From: Sanguibacter inulinus
GTDB lineage: Bacteria > Actinomycetota > Actinomycetes > Actinomycetales > Cellulomonadaceae
Assembly: GCF_013415325.1 (NCBI RefSeq)
Contig: NZ_JACBYE010000003.1
Span: forward strand, 102,483 to 166,482
DNA length: 64,000 nt
Direction: 5' to 3'
The notes below the pieces were generated by a model. The model did no database searches and was not told where the DNA came from. It saw only the letters and a program-made list of their open reading frames with translations. Positions 26,677 through 35,562 of this stretch are shown here, piece after piece. Position numbers and translations under genes: made by a program. Within the stretch, counting starts at the first letter, position 1. Each line of letters starts with the position of its first letter.

Positions 26677-29600
26677 GTGTCTTCAGCAGCGCCCCCTCGT
26701 CGACCAGCCCCCGCACGGGGACCGGGTCGCCGTAGGCCGAGTCCGCTCGTCATCACCGTCGCCGCAGTCGGCGTCGTCGTGGTGGCCCTCTTCCTGCTCG
26801 CGCAGTTCTGGACGGAGGTGATGTGGTTCGACCAGCTCGGGTACGAGAAGGTCCTGTGGACGCAGTGGGGCACGCGTGCCGCCCTGTTCGTCGCCGGGTT
26901 CCTCGTGATGGCCGCCGCGGTCTACGCGAGCCTGCAGCTCGCGTACCGCAAGCGCCCCATCTATGCGCCGTCGACGCCCGAGCAGGCGACCCTCGACCAG
27001 TACCGCGAGGCGATCGAGCCCCTGCGTCGTCTGGTGATGGTCGCCGCTCCGCTGCTCGTCGGGCTGTTCGCCGGCATCGCGGCGTCCTCGCAGTGGACGA
27101 CGGTGCTGCTCGCGCTGAACTCGGTGCCCTTCGGCACGACCGACCCGCAGTACGGCATGGACCTGTCGTTCTTCATCTTCACGCTGCCCGTGCTGCGCTT
27201 CGTGGTGAGCTTCCTCATGGCTGTCGCGATCATCTCCGGCATCGGTGCGATCGCGACCCTGTACCTCTACGGGGGTGTGCGCCTGGGTGACGGTGGCGTC
27301 CGGACGACGGGTGCCGCGCGCATCCAGCTCGCGACCACGGCCGCGGTCATCATGGTGCTGCTCGGTGTCAACTACTGGCTGGACCGCTACTCGATCCTCA
27401 AGACCGAGAACGACCGCTTCGCAGGTGCGTCCTTCGCCGACGTCAACGCCGTCATCCCGGCCAAGGCGATCCTCGCCGGGGTCGCTCTGCTCGTCGCGGT
27501 CCTGTTCGTCATCACCGCGGTCCGTGGCAACTGGCGTCTGCCGGCGATCGGTGTCGGCCTCATGGTCGTCGCCGCGATCGCCGTCGGTGGCATCTACCCG
27601 GCGATCGTCCAGCGCTTCCAGGTCACCCCGAACGCCCAGGAGCTCGAGGCCGACTTCATCCAGCGCAACATCGACGCGACACGGACGGCCTTCGGCCTCG
27701 ACGAGATCGAGACCGAGTCGTACAACGCCAAGACGACCGCCGAAGCCGGTGCGCTCCGCGAGGACGCCCAGACCACGCAGTCGATCCGTCTGCTCGACCC
27801 GACGATCGTCAGCCCGTCGTTCCGTCAGCTGCAGCAGAACCGTGGCTACTACAACTTCGCGGACACGCTCTCGGTCGACCGCTACGAGATCGAGGGGGAG
27901 AGCAGGGACACGGTCATCGCCGTGCGCGAGCTCGACCTCAACGGCCTCGGCGGCGACCAGCGCAACTGGGTCAACGACCACACGGTCTACACCCACGGCT
28001 TCGGTGTGGTCGCGGCTTACGGCAACCAGATCGGACCGGACGGCCGTCCGGCCTTCTACGAGGGCGGCATCCCGTCGGTCGGCGCGCTGACCGAGGAGAC
28101 CGACAACGGCTACGAGCCGCGGATCTACTTCAGCCCGAAGTCCCCGAGCTATTCCATCGTCGGTGCCCCCGAGGGCACGGACCCGTGGGAGCTCGACTAC
28201 CCGACGGACGAAGAGGGCGGGCAGGTCAACACGACCTTCCCGACCGCCGACACGGCCATCGGACCGGACCTCGGTTCCTTCATGAACAAGCTGCTCTACG
28301 CGCTCAAGTTCCAGTCCGAGGAGATCCTCTTCTCCGACCGTGTGACCTCCGAGTCGCAGATCGTCTACGACCGCGACCCGCGGGCCCGCGTCGAGAAGGT
28401 CGCTCCGTACCTGACACTCGACGGGCGCGTGTACCCGGCCGTGGTGGACGGCCGGGTCAAGTGGATCATCGACGGCTACACCACCTCGAACGAGTACCCG
28501 TACTCGGCCTCGGAGTCCCTCGAGGACGTCACGGCCGACTCGCTCACGGCGACGTCGACCTCGATCCAGGCGCTCGCGCCGCAGCAGGTCAACTACATCC
28601 GCAACTCGGTCAAGGCCACCGTCGACGCCTACGACGGCTCGGTCACGCTCTACGCGTGGGACACCGAGGACCCGGTCCTGCAGGCCTGGCAGGGTGTGTT
28701 CCCGAACATGATCCAGCCGATCTCCGAGATCTCCGGCGACCTCATGAGCCACATGCGCTACCCGGAGGACATGTTCAAGGTCCAGCGTGCGCTCCTCACG
28801 CGCTACCACGTGGACACGGCGAGCGAGTTCTTCTCCGGTCAGGACTTCTGGCGCAGCCCGACAGACCCGACCGGTGGGACCTCGAACACGACGCTCCAGC
28901 CGCCGTACTACCAGACGCTCCAGATGCCGGGCCAGGACGCTCCGTCCTTCTCGCTGTCCTCGTCGTTCATCACCGGTGGTACGAGCGACCGCAACGTCAT
29001 GACCGGGTACCTCGCGGTCGACGCCGAGGCCGGCAACACGGCTGGAGAGGTCGCCGAGGGCTACGGCAAGCTGCGGCTCCTCGAGCTGCCGCGAGGTTCG
29101 ACGGTGCCCGGCCCCGGCCAGGTGCAGAACAACTTCAACTCCGACTCGGAGATCGCCCAGGACCTCAACCTGCTGCGGCAGGGAAACTCGACGGTGATCA
29201 ACGGCAACCTGCTCACCCTGCCCATGGGTGGCGGCCTGCTGTACGTGCAGCCTGTGTACGTCCAGTCGTCGAGCGGCACGGTCTTCCCGCTGCTGCGCAA
29301 GGTCCTCGTGGCCTTCGGTGACGAGGTCGGCTTCGCCAACACCCTCGACGAGGCTCTCGACCAGGTGTTCGCCGGTGACTCCGGTGCGACAGCCGGTGAC
29401 GCGGAGACCCCCGACGAGGGCGAGGTGCCTGTCGACGACCCGACAGACGCCCCGACGGACCCGTCGGCACCGACGGACGGGGCGACCGACACCCCGACCG
29501 CCGAGCCGACGACAGACCCGACGGACGCCCCGACGACCGACGTCCCCGCGGGTGACGCACGGACGCAGCTGAACGAGGCGCTGGCAGATGCCAAGAAGGC

Positions 29601-29721
29601 GCTCGACGACAGCCAGTCCGCGCTGACCGACGGTGACTTCGCCGCCTACGGCGAGGCTCAGGACCGTCTGCAGCTCGCCCTCGAGGCAGCCCTCGCGGCC
29701 GACGAGGCGCTCGGGAACTGA
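26677..29721 (+). CDS. UPF0182 large membrane protein
   Basis: About 1014 aa, homologous to mycobacterial Rv3193c. Seven membrane helices lie in the first 330 residues, then a large extracytoplasmic domain (QRNIDATRTAFGLDEIE, PYYQTLQMPGQDAPSFSL). Near the end is a Thr/Pro/Asp-rich linker (about 905-960) and a helical tail (LNEALADAKKALDDSQSAL). GTG 26677 (VSSAAPPRRPA) is favoured by GAGGA upstream. The role is unknown; family members sit beside the PDZ protease, so a joint envelope function is plausible. Confidence 0.9.
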   Translation: MSSAAPPRRPAPARGPGRRRPSPLVITVAAVGVVVVALFLLAQFWTEVMWFDQLGYEKVLWTQWGTRAALFVAGFLVMAAAVYASLQLAYRKRPIYAPSTPEQATLDQYREAIEPLRRLVMVAAPLLVGLFAGIAASSQWTTVLLALNSVPFGTTDPQYGMDLSFFIFTLPVLRFVVSFLMAVAIISGIGAIATLYLYGGVRLGDGGVRTTGAARIQLATTAAVIMVLLGVNYWLDRYSILKTENDRFAGASFADVNAVIPAKAILAGVALLVAVLFVITAVRGNWRLPAIGVGLMVVAAIAVGGIYPAIVQRFQVTPNAQELEADFIQRNIDATRTAFGLDEIETESYNAKTTAEAGALREDAQTTQSIRLLDPTIVSPSFRQLQQNRGYYNFADTLSVDRYEIEGESRDTVIAVRELDLNGLGGDQRNWVNDHTVYTHGFGVVAAYGNQIGPDGRPAFYEGGIPSVGALTEETDNGYEPRIYFSPKSPSYSIVGAPEGTDPWELDYPTDEEGGQVNTTFPTADTAIGPDLGSFMNKLLYALKFQSEEILFSDRVTSESQIVYDRDPRARVEKVAPYLTLDGRVYPAVVDGRVKWIIDGYTTSNEYPYSASESLEDVTADSLTATSTSIQALAPQQVNYIRNSVKATVDAYDGSVTLYAWDTEDPVLQAWQGVFPNMIQPISEISGDLMSHMRYPEDMFKVQRALLTRYHVDTASEFFSGQDFWRSPTDPTGGTSNTTLQPPYYQTLQMPGQDAPSFSLSSSFITGGTSDRNVMTGYLAVDAEAGNTAGEVAEGYGKLRLLELPRGSTVPGPGQVQNNFNSDSEIAQDLNLLRQGNSTVINGNLLTLPMGGGLLYVQPVYVQSSSGTVFPLLRKVLVAFGDEVGFANTLDEALDQVFAGDSGATAGDAETPDEGEVPVDDPTDAPTDPSAPTDGATDTPTAEPTTDPTDAPTTDVPAGDARTQLNEALADAKKALDDSQSALTDGDFAAYGEAQDRLQLALEAALAADEALGN

Positions 29722-29753
29722 TCCGGCGCTCCCACGCTGCACCTGATCGACCG

Positions 29754-29795
29754 ACGACGGCGGTCTCCTCTGATACCAGAGGGGGCCGCCGTCGG
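29754..29795 (+). terminator. terminator after UPF0182 gene
   Basis: Imperfect inverted repeat: cgacggcggtctcctctg pairs with cagagggggccgccgtcg around a short loop, starting 32 bases past the stop codon. Confidence 0.65.
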
Positions 29796-29937
29796 CGTCT
29801 CGTCCCACCGGTCACCATCCCGGTGCCCGGTGCCCGGTGCGCTGCTGACGGACCGGGCGCGCTCTTGGTGCGGGGAGGTAGGCCCCGAGGGTGGACGTGG
29901 TTTGCCTCACGGTGCTCCCACGGACGACCATTGCGCC

Positions 29938-30951
29938 ATGACAACGATGAACACCACGGGACAGCACGCGATCACGGACGGGTCGTTCGGCTCGCTCCCC
30001 ACGAAGATCCTCCAGCACGCGAGCGGTGCCCGGGCAGAGATCTTGGTCCGCGGCGCGACGGTGCTGTCGTGGACCGCTCCCTGGCGTGACGGCTGGGCCG
30101 GGTACATCGACGGCTACAGCGACGAGGCCGACTTCCAGCTGCAGCACGGTGGCCGCAGCGCGATCCTCTTCCCCTTCGCCAACCGTCTCAAGGACGACCG
30201 CTACACCTTCGACGGCGTCACCCACGAGATGGGGCTTCAGTTCCCCGTCGACAAGGAGGTCATCCACGGCCACGCGCGCGGTCACGACTGGACCGTCGTC
30301 GCCGAGGACGTCGACCCTGCCGCCGACGCCGTGAGCATCACCTTCGCCTTCGAGGTCCGTCCGGGCGACGTCGAGGGCTACCCCTTCGCTCTCGACGCGA
30401 CGGTCCGCTTCGACCTCACCGCGACGTCGCTCGACCTGACGCTCACGTACCGCAACGTCGGCGAGACCGACGCCCCGGTCGCTGCGGGATGGCACCCGTA
30501 CTTCACGCTGCCCGGGCACGACACCATCGACGGCCTGGCCCTGCGCGTCCCCGCCCGTGCGCAGATCGTCAACGACGCCGACCTCATCCCGCTGCCGGGC
30601 GACGCCGCCTACGCCCCGATGGACGCCGACCTCGTCCACGAGACCCTCGAGGGCGTCGAGTACGACGACGCCTGGGACCGTCTGGTGCCCGACGCCGACG
30701 GTGTGATCCGCACGCTGCTGACCGACCCGGCGACAGGCGACGGCCTCGCGGTGTGGCAGAAGACTGGGACGCTCCTCGTCTTCACGAGCGACGCCCTCGA
30801 GCGCAAGCGCGAGTCCGTGGCCATCGAGTCGCTCGAGACGACGACCGACGCCTTCAACCGCCCCGACAGGGCCGACGAGGTGCGGGTCGCCGTCGGGCAG
30901 GCGAAGACCTTCGAGCTCGGTGTGCACGTGGTGCGCGGCCAGCAGGGCTGA
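29938..30951 (+). CDS. aldose 1-epimerase family protein
   Basis: 337-aa cytoplasmic mutarotase-like enzyme interconverting alpha and beta anomers of hexoses or hexose phosphates. Diagnostic segments are ILFPFANRLKDDRYTFDG near residue 75, HGHARGHDW near 110, AGWHPYFTLPG near 183 (catalytic His) and SLETTTDAFNRPD near 305, where the Glu is the probable base. ATG 29938 (MTTMNTTGQH) is used because the frame upstream is low-complexity and contains a 7-base triplicate. It is a single-gene unit before the first tRNA-fMet. Substrate unknown. Confidence 0.85.
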   Translation: MTTMNTTGQHAITDGSFGSLPTKILQHASGARAEILVRGATVLSWTAPWRDGWAGYIDGYSDEADFQLQHGGRSAILFPFANRLKDDRYTFDGVTHEMGLQFPVDKEVIHGHARGHDWTVVAEDVDPAADAVSITFAFEVRPGDVEGYPFALDATVRFDLTATSLDLTLTYRNVGETDAPVAAGWHPYFTLPGHDTIDGLALRVPARAQIVNDADLIPLPGDAAYAPMDADLVHETLEGVEYDDAWDRLVPDADGVIRTLLTDPATGDGLAVWQKTGTLLVFTSDALERKRESVAIESLETTTDAFNRPDRADEVRVAVGQAKTFELGVHVVRGQQG

Positions 30952-31084
30952 CGTCCGCGTCGAGCGGTGAGAGCGTCCGTCTCCGACCCCGTCCGGGCTG
31001 GTGGACGGTCGACCTCACCGGGTCATGTCGACGATCCTGGCCAGGGTTGAGAGCGGAGTCACACGCTCTACGGGCACGATCGAC

Positions 31085-31113
31085 TTGGACTCCCGGCCCA
31101 CGCGACGTAACGT
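31085..31113 (+). promoter_or_regulatory. promoter of tRNA-fMet copy 1
   Basis: TTGGAC (31085), exact 17-base spacer, TAACGT (31108). The tRNA begins 13 bases after the -10, as expected for a stable-RNA promoter. Copy 3 has the same TTGGAC -35 and spacing. Confidence 0.7.
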
Positions 31114-31125
31114 TGTCTTTACCGA

Positions 31126-31199
31126 CGCGGGGTGGAGCAGCTCGGTAGCTCGCTGGGCTCATAACCCAGAGGTCGCAGGTTCAAATCCTGTCCCCGCTA
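31126..31199 (+). tRNA. initiator tRNA-fMet (CAT), copy 1
   Basis: 74-base gene folding into a standard cloverleaf. The anticodon loop is CTCATAA on a stem with three consecutive G:C pairs (GGG/CCC), and base 1 (C) faces U72 without pairing; both are initiator hallmarks. The T-arm reads GGTTCAAATCC. CCA is not encoded. It is identical to the copies at 36384 and 42490. Confidence 0.97.
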
Positions 31200-31228
31200 C
31201 TTGTGAAGTGAACCGCACGATGTACGAC

Positions 31229-31266
31229 ACGAAGACCCTGTCTCCCTCGAGAGGCAGGGTCTTCGT
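31229..31266 (+). terminator. terminator of tRNA-fMet copy 1
   Basis: A perfect 12-base stem acgaagaccctg/cagggtcttcgt with a 14-base loop, 30 bases after the tRNA. Confidence 0.8.
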
Positions 31267-31343
31267 CGCTGTCGGGTGGCGTCAGCGCTGTAGGCTTTGA
31301 CCCGACGACCGTCGTTTTTTCATGGCTGGGGGAGGCGCTGGCG

Positions 31344-32060
31344 ATGCCCGGAGGCCTCACGGACGCGCCGTCCGGCCAGCCCCTCGGGTCGCGGCGCGCG
31401 GAGGTGCTCGACAGGCTCCGGGCCGCCCGCGGACCGCTCGGTGTCCTCGACCTCGCCGCGGCGACAGGTCTGCACCCGAACACCGCACGGTTCCACCTCG
31501 ACGGGCTCGTCGACGACGGGTTGGCGACGCGGGAGACCGAGGAACGTACGACACCTGGTCGGCGGCGCGTCCTCTACGCCGCGCGTGGCGAGGCGTCCGG
31601 GCCGACGAGCTACGGACTCCTCGCGGAGATGCTCACCGGTCTTGTCGTGACGATGGGCGGTGGGCGGGCACAGGCCGCTGAGGCCGGACGCGACTGGGGT
31701 CGCCATCTGGTCGAGAGCGACCTGCCCTCGCAGCGGGCCTCGGACGAGGAGAGCCTCGCGCGTCTGGAGCGAGTCCTCGACGACGTCGGCTTCGCCCCCG
31801 AGACCCTGCAGGACGGTCCTGTCGCTGTCGTCAACCTCCGTCACTGCCCGTTCCGGGACGTGGCGGTCCGGCACACCGACGTCGTGTGCGCGCTCCACCT
31901 CGGACTCATGCAGGGAGCCCTCGCCGAGCTCCGCTCGCCGTGGCAGGCGACCGGTCTGGACCCCTTCGTCGAACCGACGCTGTGCGTCGCACGGATCGAG
32001 AGGAGTGCGACGACCTCGGCGCGCGATCCTGAGGTGGACGACCGGGGCGACGAGGGCTGA
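31344..32060 (+). CDS. winged-helix transcriptional regulator (COG2345/SufR-like)
   Basis: 238 aa. The N-terminal DNA-binding winged helix (LRAARGPLGVLDLAAATG, then HPNTARFHLDGLVDDGLA) matches ArsR-like predicted regulators of COG2345. The C-terminal domain has NLRHCPFRD and a second cysteine in DVVCALHLGLM, positions that resemble metal or Fe-S sensing members. A GGGGGAGG sits upstream of ATG 31344. It is convergent with the nitrite-reductase operon, two bases from its end, so it is the obvious candidate regulator of that operon. That link is inference. Confidence 0.78.
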   Translation: MPGGLTDAPSGQPLGSRRAEVLDRLRAARGPLGVLDLAAATGLHPNTARFHLDGLVDDGLATRETEERTTPGRRRVLYAARGEASGPTSYGLLAEMLTGLVVTMGGGRAQAAEAGRDWGRHLVESDLPSQRASDEESLARLERVLDDVGFAPETLQDGPVAVVNLRHCPFRDVAVRHTDVVCALHLGLMQGALAELRSPWQATGLDPFVEPTLCVARIERSATTSARDPEVDDRGDEG

Positions 32061-32062
32061 GC

Positions 32063-32503
32063 TCAGGTGATCGGCAGGGCCGTGGCCAGCAGGACCACAC
32101 CGACCGAGCCGACCAGGGTCGAGACTGCGAGCGCGCGGGCGAGCGTCCGCCGCCCGGCCCCGGTGGCCCAGCCGTGCAGGGCTGCGGCGAGCATGACGAG
32201 CACGAAGGCCGTGAGCTTGCCGGCGAGCATCCGTCCGTAGCCCGGCTCTGCGAGCGAGCCGATCGTCACGCCCTTGTGCGCTGCGAGGAGGACGCCGGTG
32301 GTCACCTGCAGCGGGATGAAGGCGACCACCGTCACGATGCCGAGGCGCATGCCCAGGCTCCGCATGAGGGCCGCGCGCTGCTCCTCACCGAGACGCCTGC
32401 GCGCGACGGGCAGGACGAGAGCCGAGACGGTGAGCTGACCACCCACCCAGAGGATGGCACCGAGGACGTGCACGAACCGCACGAGCGACCAGACGGTGAG
32501 CAC
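32063..32503 (-). CDS. small CopD/DUF2269-like membrane protein
   Basis: 146 aa with four membrane helices. The pattern RFVHVLGAILWVGGQLTVSA in helix 1 (a histidine near a glycine-rich turn) is typical of CopD-like and related cytochrome-type membrane proteins. The GTG follows directly on the stop codon of the nitrite reductase gene (TAG-GTG), so it is translated from the same message. A role in copper or electron supply to NirK is inferred from position. Confidence 0.7.
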   Translation of the reverse strand: MLTVWSLVRFVHVLGAILWVGGQLTVSALVLPVARRRLGEEQRAALMRSLGMRLGIVTVVAFIPLQVTTGVLLAAHKGVTIGSLAEPGYGRMLAGKLTAFVLVMLAAALHGWATGAGRRTLARALAVSTLVGSVGVVLLATALPIT

Positions 32504-33919
32504 CTACGACGCCTCCAGGATCCCGCGGGCTCCACGCTCGGCGTCGACCATCGCGTGGTCCACGAAGGTGTAGTGCCCGGGCTCGGGCAGGATGAGCTCG
32601 ACGAAGCCACCCTGGGCGGGGGCGAGGTCGAGCACCTGGGCGCGGCCCTGCTCGGCGTTCCCGGGCCGCAGCAGATAGGCACCTTCTTTGAAGACGGTGT
32701 CGAGCTGACCGCCGACGACGTGGAAGGCTGTGGCTTCCTGCGGTCCGGCGTCGACGACCCAGATGCGGATGCGCTCACCCGCGCGGACGGCGATCGGGGC
32801 GTGCACGTACTGGTCGACGTAGCCGTTGAACACGACGGCGCTCGGGGCCTCCGCGGCGATCGCATCCTCGTCGGCAGTGCCGTCCTGGGGGCCGAGGTAG
32901 AGCTCGGACTGGACGAGCACGAGCTCGGTGTCGACCGGGGGGAGGCCCGGCGGCTCGATGATGACAGCCCCGTACATCCCGTTGGCGATGTGCAGCGACA
33001 TCGGCGCGGTGCTGCAGTGGTAGAGCCAGGCACCCGAACCTGCCGCGACGAACTGGTAGGTCAGCTCTTGGCCCGGGTCGATCGTCCGCATCGGCTCGTC
33101 GGGGGCGAGCGTGCCGGCGTGGAAGTCGATGCTGTGGCCCATGCTCGCCTCGTTGACGAACGTGACTGTGAAGAGGTCGCCGACGGAGCCGTGGAGCGTG
33201 GGACCGGGTGCCGACCCGTCGAAGGTCCACAGGGTCTGTCGGACGCCCGGGGCGACCTCGGTCACGGTGTCGGTGACCACCATCCGCACAGCGTGCTCCG
33301 TGCCGCCGGGCAGGGGTGCGAGCTCCGGGTCGAAGGGCTGCCAGTCGGGTCCGGGGACTGCCTGCGGGTCGACCGTGACGGAGTCGTCCGTCTCGGTACC
33401 TGCGCTGGGCATGGCTGCCATGTCGTGGCCGTCGTCGGTGCTGGCGCCGTCGTCCGGCGCAGCCGAGGCCCCAGTCGTGAGGATGTCGAGGGTCATGCCT
33501 GCCGCCCGGTGACCGGGGACTGTGCACCACCCCTCGGTGTCGGCGTCGACGACGCCGAGGTCGAGGGTCGCGGACTCTCCGGTGGCGAGCATGGGTGTCT
33601 GCTGCCCGGTGGCGAGTGCGAGGTCGTGCCGCATGCCGTCGGTGTTCGTGACCTCGAGGACGACGTGGGTCCCGGCCGCGATCTCGATCACCGCCGGGGA
33701 GACGCGCATCCCGGCCAGGGTCACCTGGATGGTCTGCGTCCCTGCGGCACCGGTGACGGTGGCAGACCGAGAGCTGGGGACCCCGGGTCCGGTGAGCGCG
33801 ACCACCAGGGCGACGACGACCATGAGCGCACCGAGGGCGAGCCCTCCGAGCAGCCCTCTGCGGTCGGCGGCCGGCTGGGTGGCGGGTGCAGGTCCGGGTT
33901 CCGCCGTCGTGGTGCTCAC
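32504..33919 (-). CDS. nirK: copper nitrite reductase with N-terminal membrane-anchored cupredoxin domain
   Basis: 471 aa. NirK reduces nitrite to nitric oxide outside the membrane. A membrane anchor (about 24-43) is followed by a plastocyanin-like domain with type-1 copper ligands H98, C132, H137 and M142. A His/Met/Asp-rich linker follows, then a two-domain multicopper core. Type-1 ligands in the core are H262, C302, H310 and M315; type-2 ligands are H267, H301 and H400, with an Asp in IDFHAG beside them. All ligands are present, so it should be active. The fused cupredoxin probably delivers electrons. GTG start overlaps the upstream stop (GTGA). Confidence 0.88.
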   Translation of the reverse strand: MSTTTAEPGPAPATQPAADRRGLLGGLALGALMVVVALVVALTGPGVPSSRSATVTGAAGTQTIQVTLAGMRVSPAVIEIAAGTHVVLEVTNTDGMRHDLALATGQQTPMLATGESATLDLGVVDADTEGWCTVPGHRAAGMTLDILTTGASAAPDDGASTDDGHDMAAMPSAGTETDDSVTVDPQAVPGPDWQPFDPELAPLPGGTEHAVRMVVTDTVTEVAPGVRQTLWTFDGSAPGPTLHGSVGDLFTVTFVNEASMGHSIDFHAGTLAPDEPMRTIDPGQELTYQFVAAGSGAWLYHCSTAPMSLHIANGMYGAVIIEPPGLPPVDTELVLVQSELYLGPQDGTADEDAIAAEAPSAVVFNGYVDQYVHAPIAVRAGERIRIWVVDAGPQEATAFHVVGGQLDTVFKEGAYLLRPGNAEQGRAQVLDLAPAQGGFVELILPEPGHYTFVDHAMVDAERGARGILEAS

Positions 33920-35049
33920 GCTGTCCGTCCCGTGCGACGTGCCCTGACGACCGCGGTGGCCGAGGCGACGAGGAAGAGGACGACGGCGACCTCGGTCGCG
34001 ATCCCGCCGCCTGTCCACCACGGGTTCGACCCGAGCGCGTCCCCGCCGACGAGTCGGGCGGCGAGAGCCGTGTGCAGCAGGACGACGTGCGCGTAGAAGG
34101 AGGGGTGGAACGGCAGGCGCACCCGCAGGACCGCCGGGACGATCACGGGCGCGTGCCCGAAGATCATCGACATGACGAAGCCGAGGAAGACTGCGTGGAG
34201 CCCGGAGTCGTAGACGGCGAGGCTCGAGCCGAGGTCGCCCGCGACGAGCCAGATCGTCCCGCCGACCGCGAGCCACACGTACCCGGCCAGCAGGCACACC
34301 GCCATGAACCGCGTGACGCCCGGCACGCGGACGGTGCGGCGGGCGACGTCGTGCGCTGCTCCCCACAGGGCCAGGGCGAGCATCCCGGCGCCGGCGAGAC
34401 GGGTCCCCGTCGATGTCTCGGGGAACGCCGTGGCGACCAGGAGGCCGACGAGGAACAGTGCGCCCGCGGCGGCGAGCTGGCGTACCGCCGACGGGCGGAG
34501 CATGCCCACCCGTGCCAGCTCGAGGCGTTCGCCGAGGATCGTCAGGACCAGGAAGCCCGCGAGCCACGGGACCATGCGGGGCACTGTCCACCCGGCGAGC
34601 CACAGCACTGTCGCGACGTACCAGCAGAGTGCTCCCAGAGCCATCACGCGCAGGTGGAAGGCCGGCTGGATCCTGTGCACGACGAGGTAGATCACGCAGA
34701 GGAGGACGGACGCGAGGCAGAGGAGCAGGCGTCCGGCGAGCGGCTGACCGACGAGCAGGGCGAGGCCTCCGGCCCCTGAGACGGCGGGGGCGAGGAAGCC
34801 CCAGGACCTGCCGAGCGCGACGGCCCGCTCGAGCGAGATGACGGTCCCGAGGAAGCCGAGGGTGATGAGCGGCCCGTGGTCGGAGGCTGTGCTGCTCGCG
34901 AGGGTCGGCAGCGGGAGCCCGAGGAGGAGAAGGCCTCCCCACAGGGCTGCGAGCAGGCAGAGCAGGGCAGCCACGAAGATCGGGATGCGGCGCGCCGTGC
35001 GCTGCTGGCCGTCGGGCCGGGCGACGGCGGGCGTGGTCGCGGTCACCAT
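33916..35049 (-). CDS. NnrS-like multispan membrane protein
   Basis: About 377 aa with 11-12 predicted helices. HAVFLGFVMSMIFGHAPVIVPAVL is split by histidines in the way seen in NnrS-related haem-copper membrane proteins linked to nitric-oxide metabolism. ATG 35049 overlaps the end of the DUF59 gene, and the stop overlaps the nirK start. Position directly before nirK supports a role in nitric-oxide tolerance or in nitrite reductase maturation. The family call is by motif and context, so moderate. Confidence 0.68.
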   Translation of the reverse strand: MVTATTPAVARPDGQQRTARRIPIFVAALLCLLAALWGGLLLLGLPLPTLASSTASDHGPLITLGFLGTVISLERAVALGRSWGFLAPAVSGAGGLALLVGQPLAGRLLLCLASVLLCVIYLVVHRIQPAFHLRVMALGALCWYVATVLWLAGWTVPRMVPWLAGFLVLTILGERLELARVGMLRPSAVRQLAAAGALFLVGLLVATAFPETSTGTRLAGAGMLALALWGAAHDVARRTVRVPGVTRFMAVCLLAGYVWLAVGGTIWLVAGDLGSSLAVYDSGLHAVFLGFVMSMIFGHAPVIVPAVLRVRLPFHPSFYAHVVLLHTALAARLVGGDALGSNPWWTGGGIATEVAVVLFLVASATAVVRARRTGRTA

Positions 35050-35381
35050 CCGAAGGCCTGCTTGGTCTCGGCGCTCATCATGTCGGCAGACCACGCAGGT
35101 GCGTGGGTGATGACGACCTCCACACGGTCCACGGCGCCGCTCTCCACGAGGACCCTGCGCACCTCGTCGGTCAGGTACTCACCCAGGGGGCAGGCAGGGG
35201 TGGTGGTGGTCATCACGACGGCAGCCACCCTGCCGTTGAGCTCCACCCCGTACACGAGCCCCAGCGAGACGATGTCGATCCCCAGCTCAGGGTCGATGAC
35301 CGAGCGCAGCTCCTCCCGGAGCTGGGCGGTCTCGGTCCCGGGTGCGAGGAACCGGGTGACGGAGAGCAGGTCGCGGCTCAC
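35043..35381 (-). CDS. DUF59/MIP18-family metal-sulfur cluster assembly protein
   Basis: 112 aa. The DUF59 core is evident: LRSVIDPELGIDIVSLGLVY, then TTTTPACPLGEYLTDEV, including the conserved Asp-Pro-Glu and the cysteine in PACPL. Such proteins help build Fe-S clusters or metal sites. GTG 35381 is the only start in the open frame and overlaps the stop of a 37-codon ORF (GTGA). It is at the head of the nirK operon. Confidence 0.82.
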   Translation of the reverse strand: MSRDLLSVTRFLAPGTETAQLREELRSVIDPELGIDIVSLGLVYGVELNGRVAAVVMTTTTPACPLGEYLTDEVRRVLVESGAVDRVEVVITHAPAWSADMMSAETKQAFGW

Positions 35382-35491
35382 GTGGCATCAGGGCGTGGGG
35401 AGCCGAGCGTGGCGGGCGAGCCAGGGGACGCGCCTGGCGTGGTGGTCGGGACGGGCTCTGGCACGGCGGGCTTGCGGTGGGCACCTGGCAT
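35378..35491 (-). CDS. 37-aa Pro-rich ORF heading the nirK operon, possibly leaderless
   Basis: ORF MPGAHRKPAVPEPVP continuing to PRPDAT. It has no recognisable ribosome site, but a -10-like AAAACT ends six bases before the ATG, the geometry of a leaderless mRNA. Its stop overlaps the DUF59 GTG, which itself lacks a ribosome site, so translation of this ORF would deliver ribosomes to DUF59. No similarity is recognised. It could be a coupling leader rather than a functional peptide. Confidence 0.45.
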   Translation of the reverse strand: MPGAHRKPAVPEPVPTTTPGASPGSPATLGSPRPDAT

Positions 35492-35498
35492 GGGTGTA

Positions 35499-35524
35499 GT
35501 TTTCACTAGTCGAGTAGTAAAAAC
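35499..35524. promoter_or_regulatory. 26-bp inverted repeat in divergent nirK/DUF2249 promoter
   Basis: gttttcacta and tagtaaaaac form 10-base arms, nine matching as an inverted repeat, around gtcgag. On the minus strand it fills the space between TTGTTT and AAAACT (17-base spacing). It also overlaps the likely plus-strand promoter of the DUF2249 gene. One dimeric regulator could therefore control both directions. The SufR-like protein at 31344 or a CRP/FNR-type protein are candidates. Confidence 0.6.
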
Positions 35525-35562
35525 AAGATGTGCTAGTTCGTCCGCCACCCCGAGGAGCTCCG

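Noticed and set aside
29820..29840. Triplicate ccggtgc before the aldose epimerase gene as an operator
   Set aside because: Seven-base triplicate of simple GC-rich sequence with no dyad; more likely slippage.
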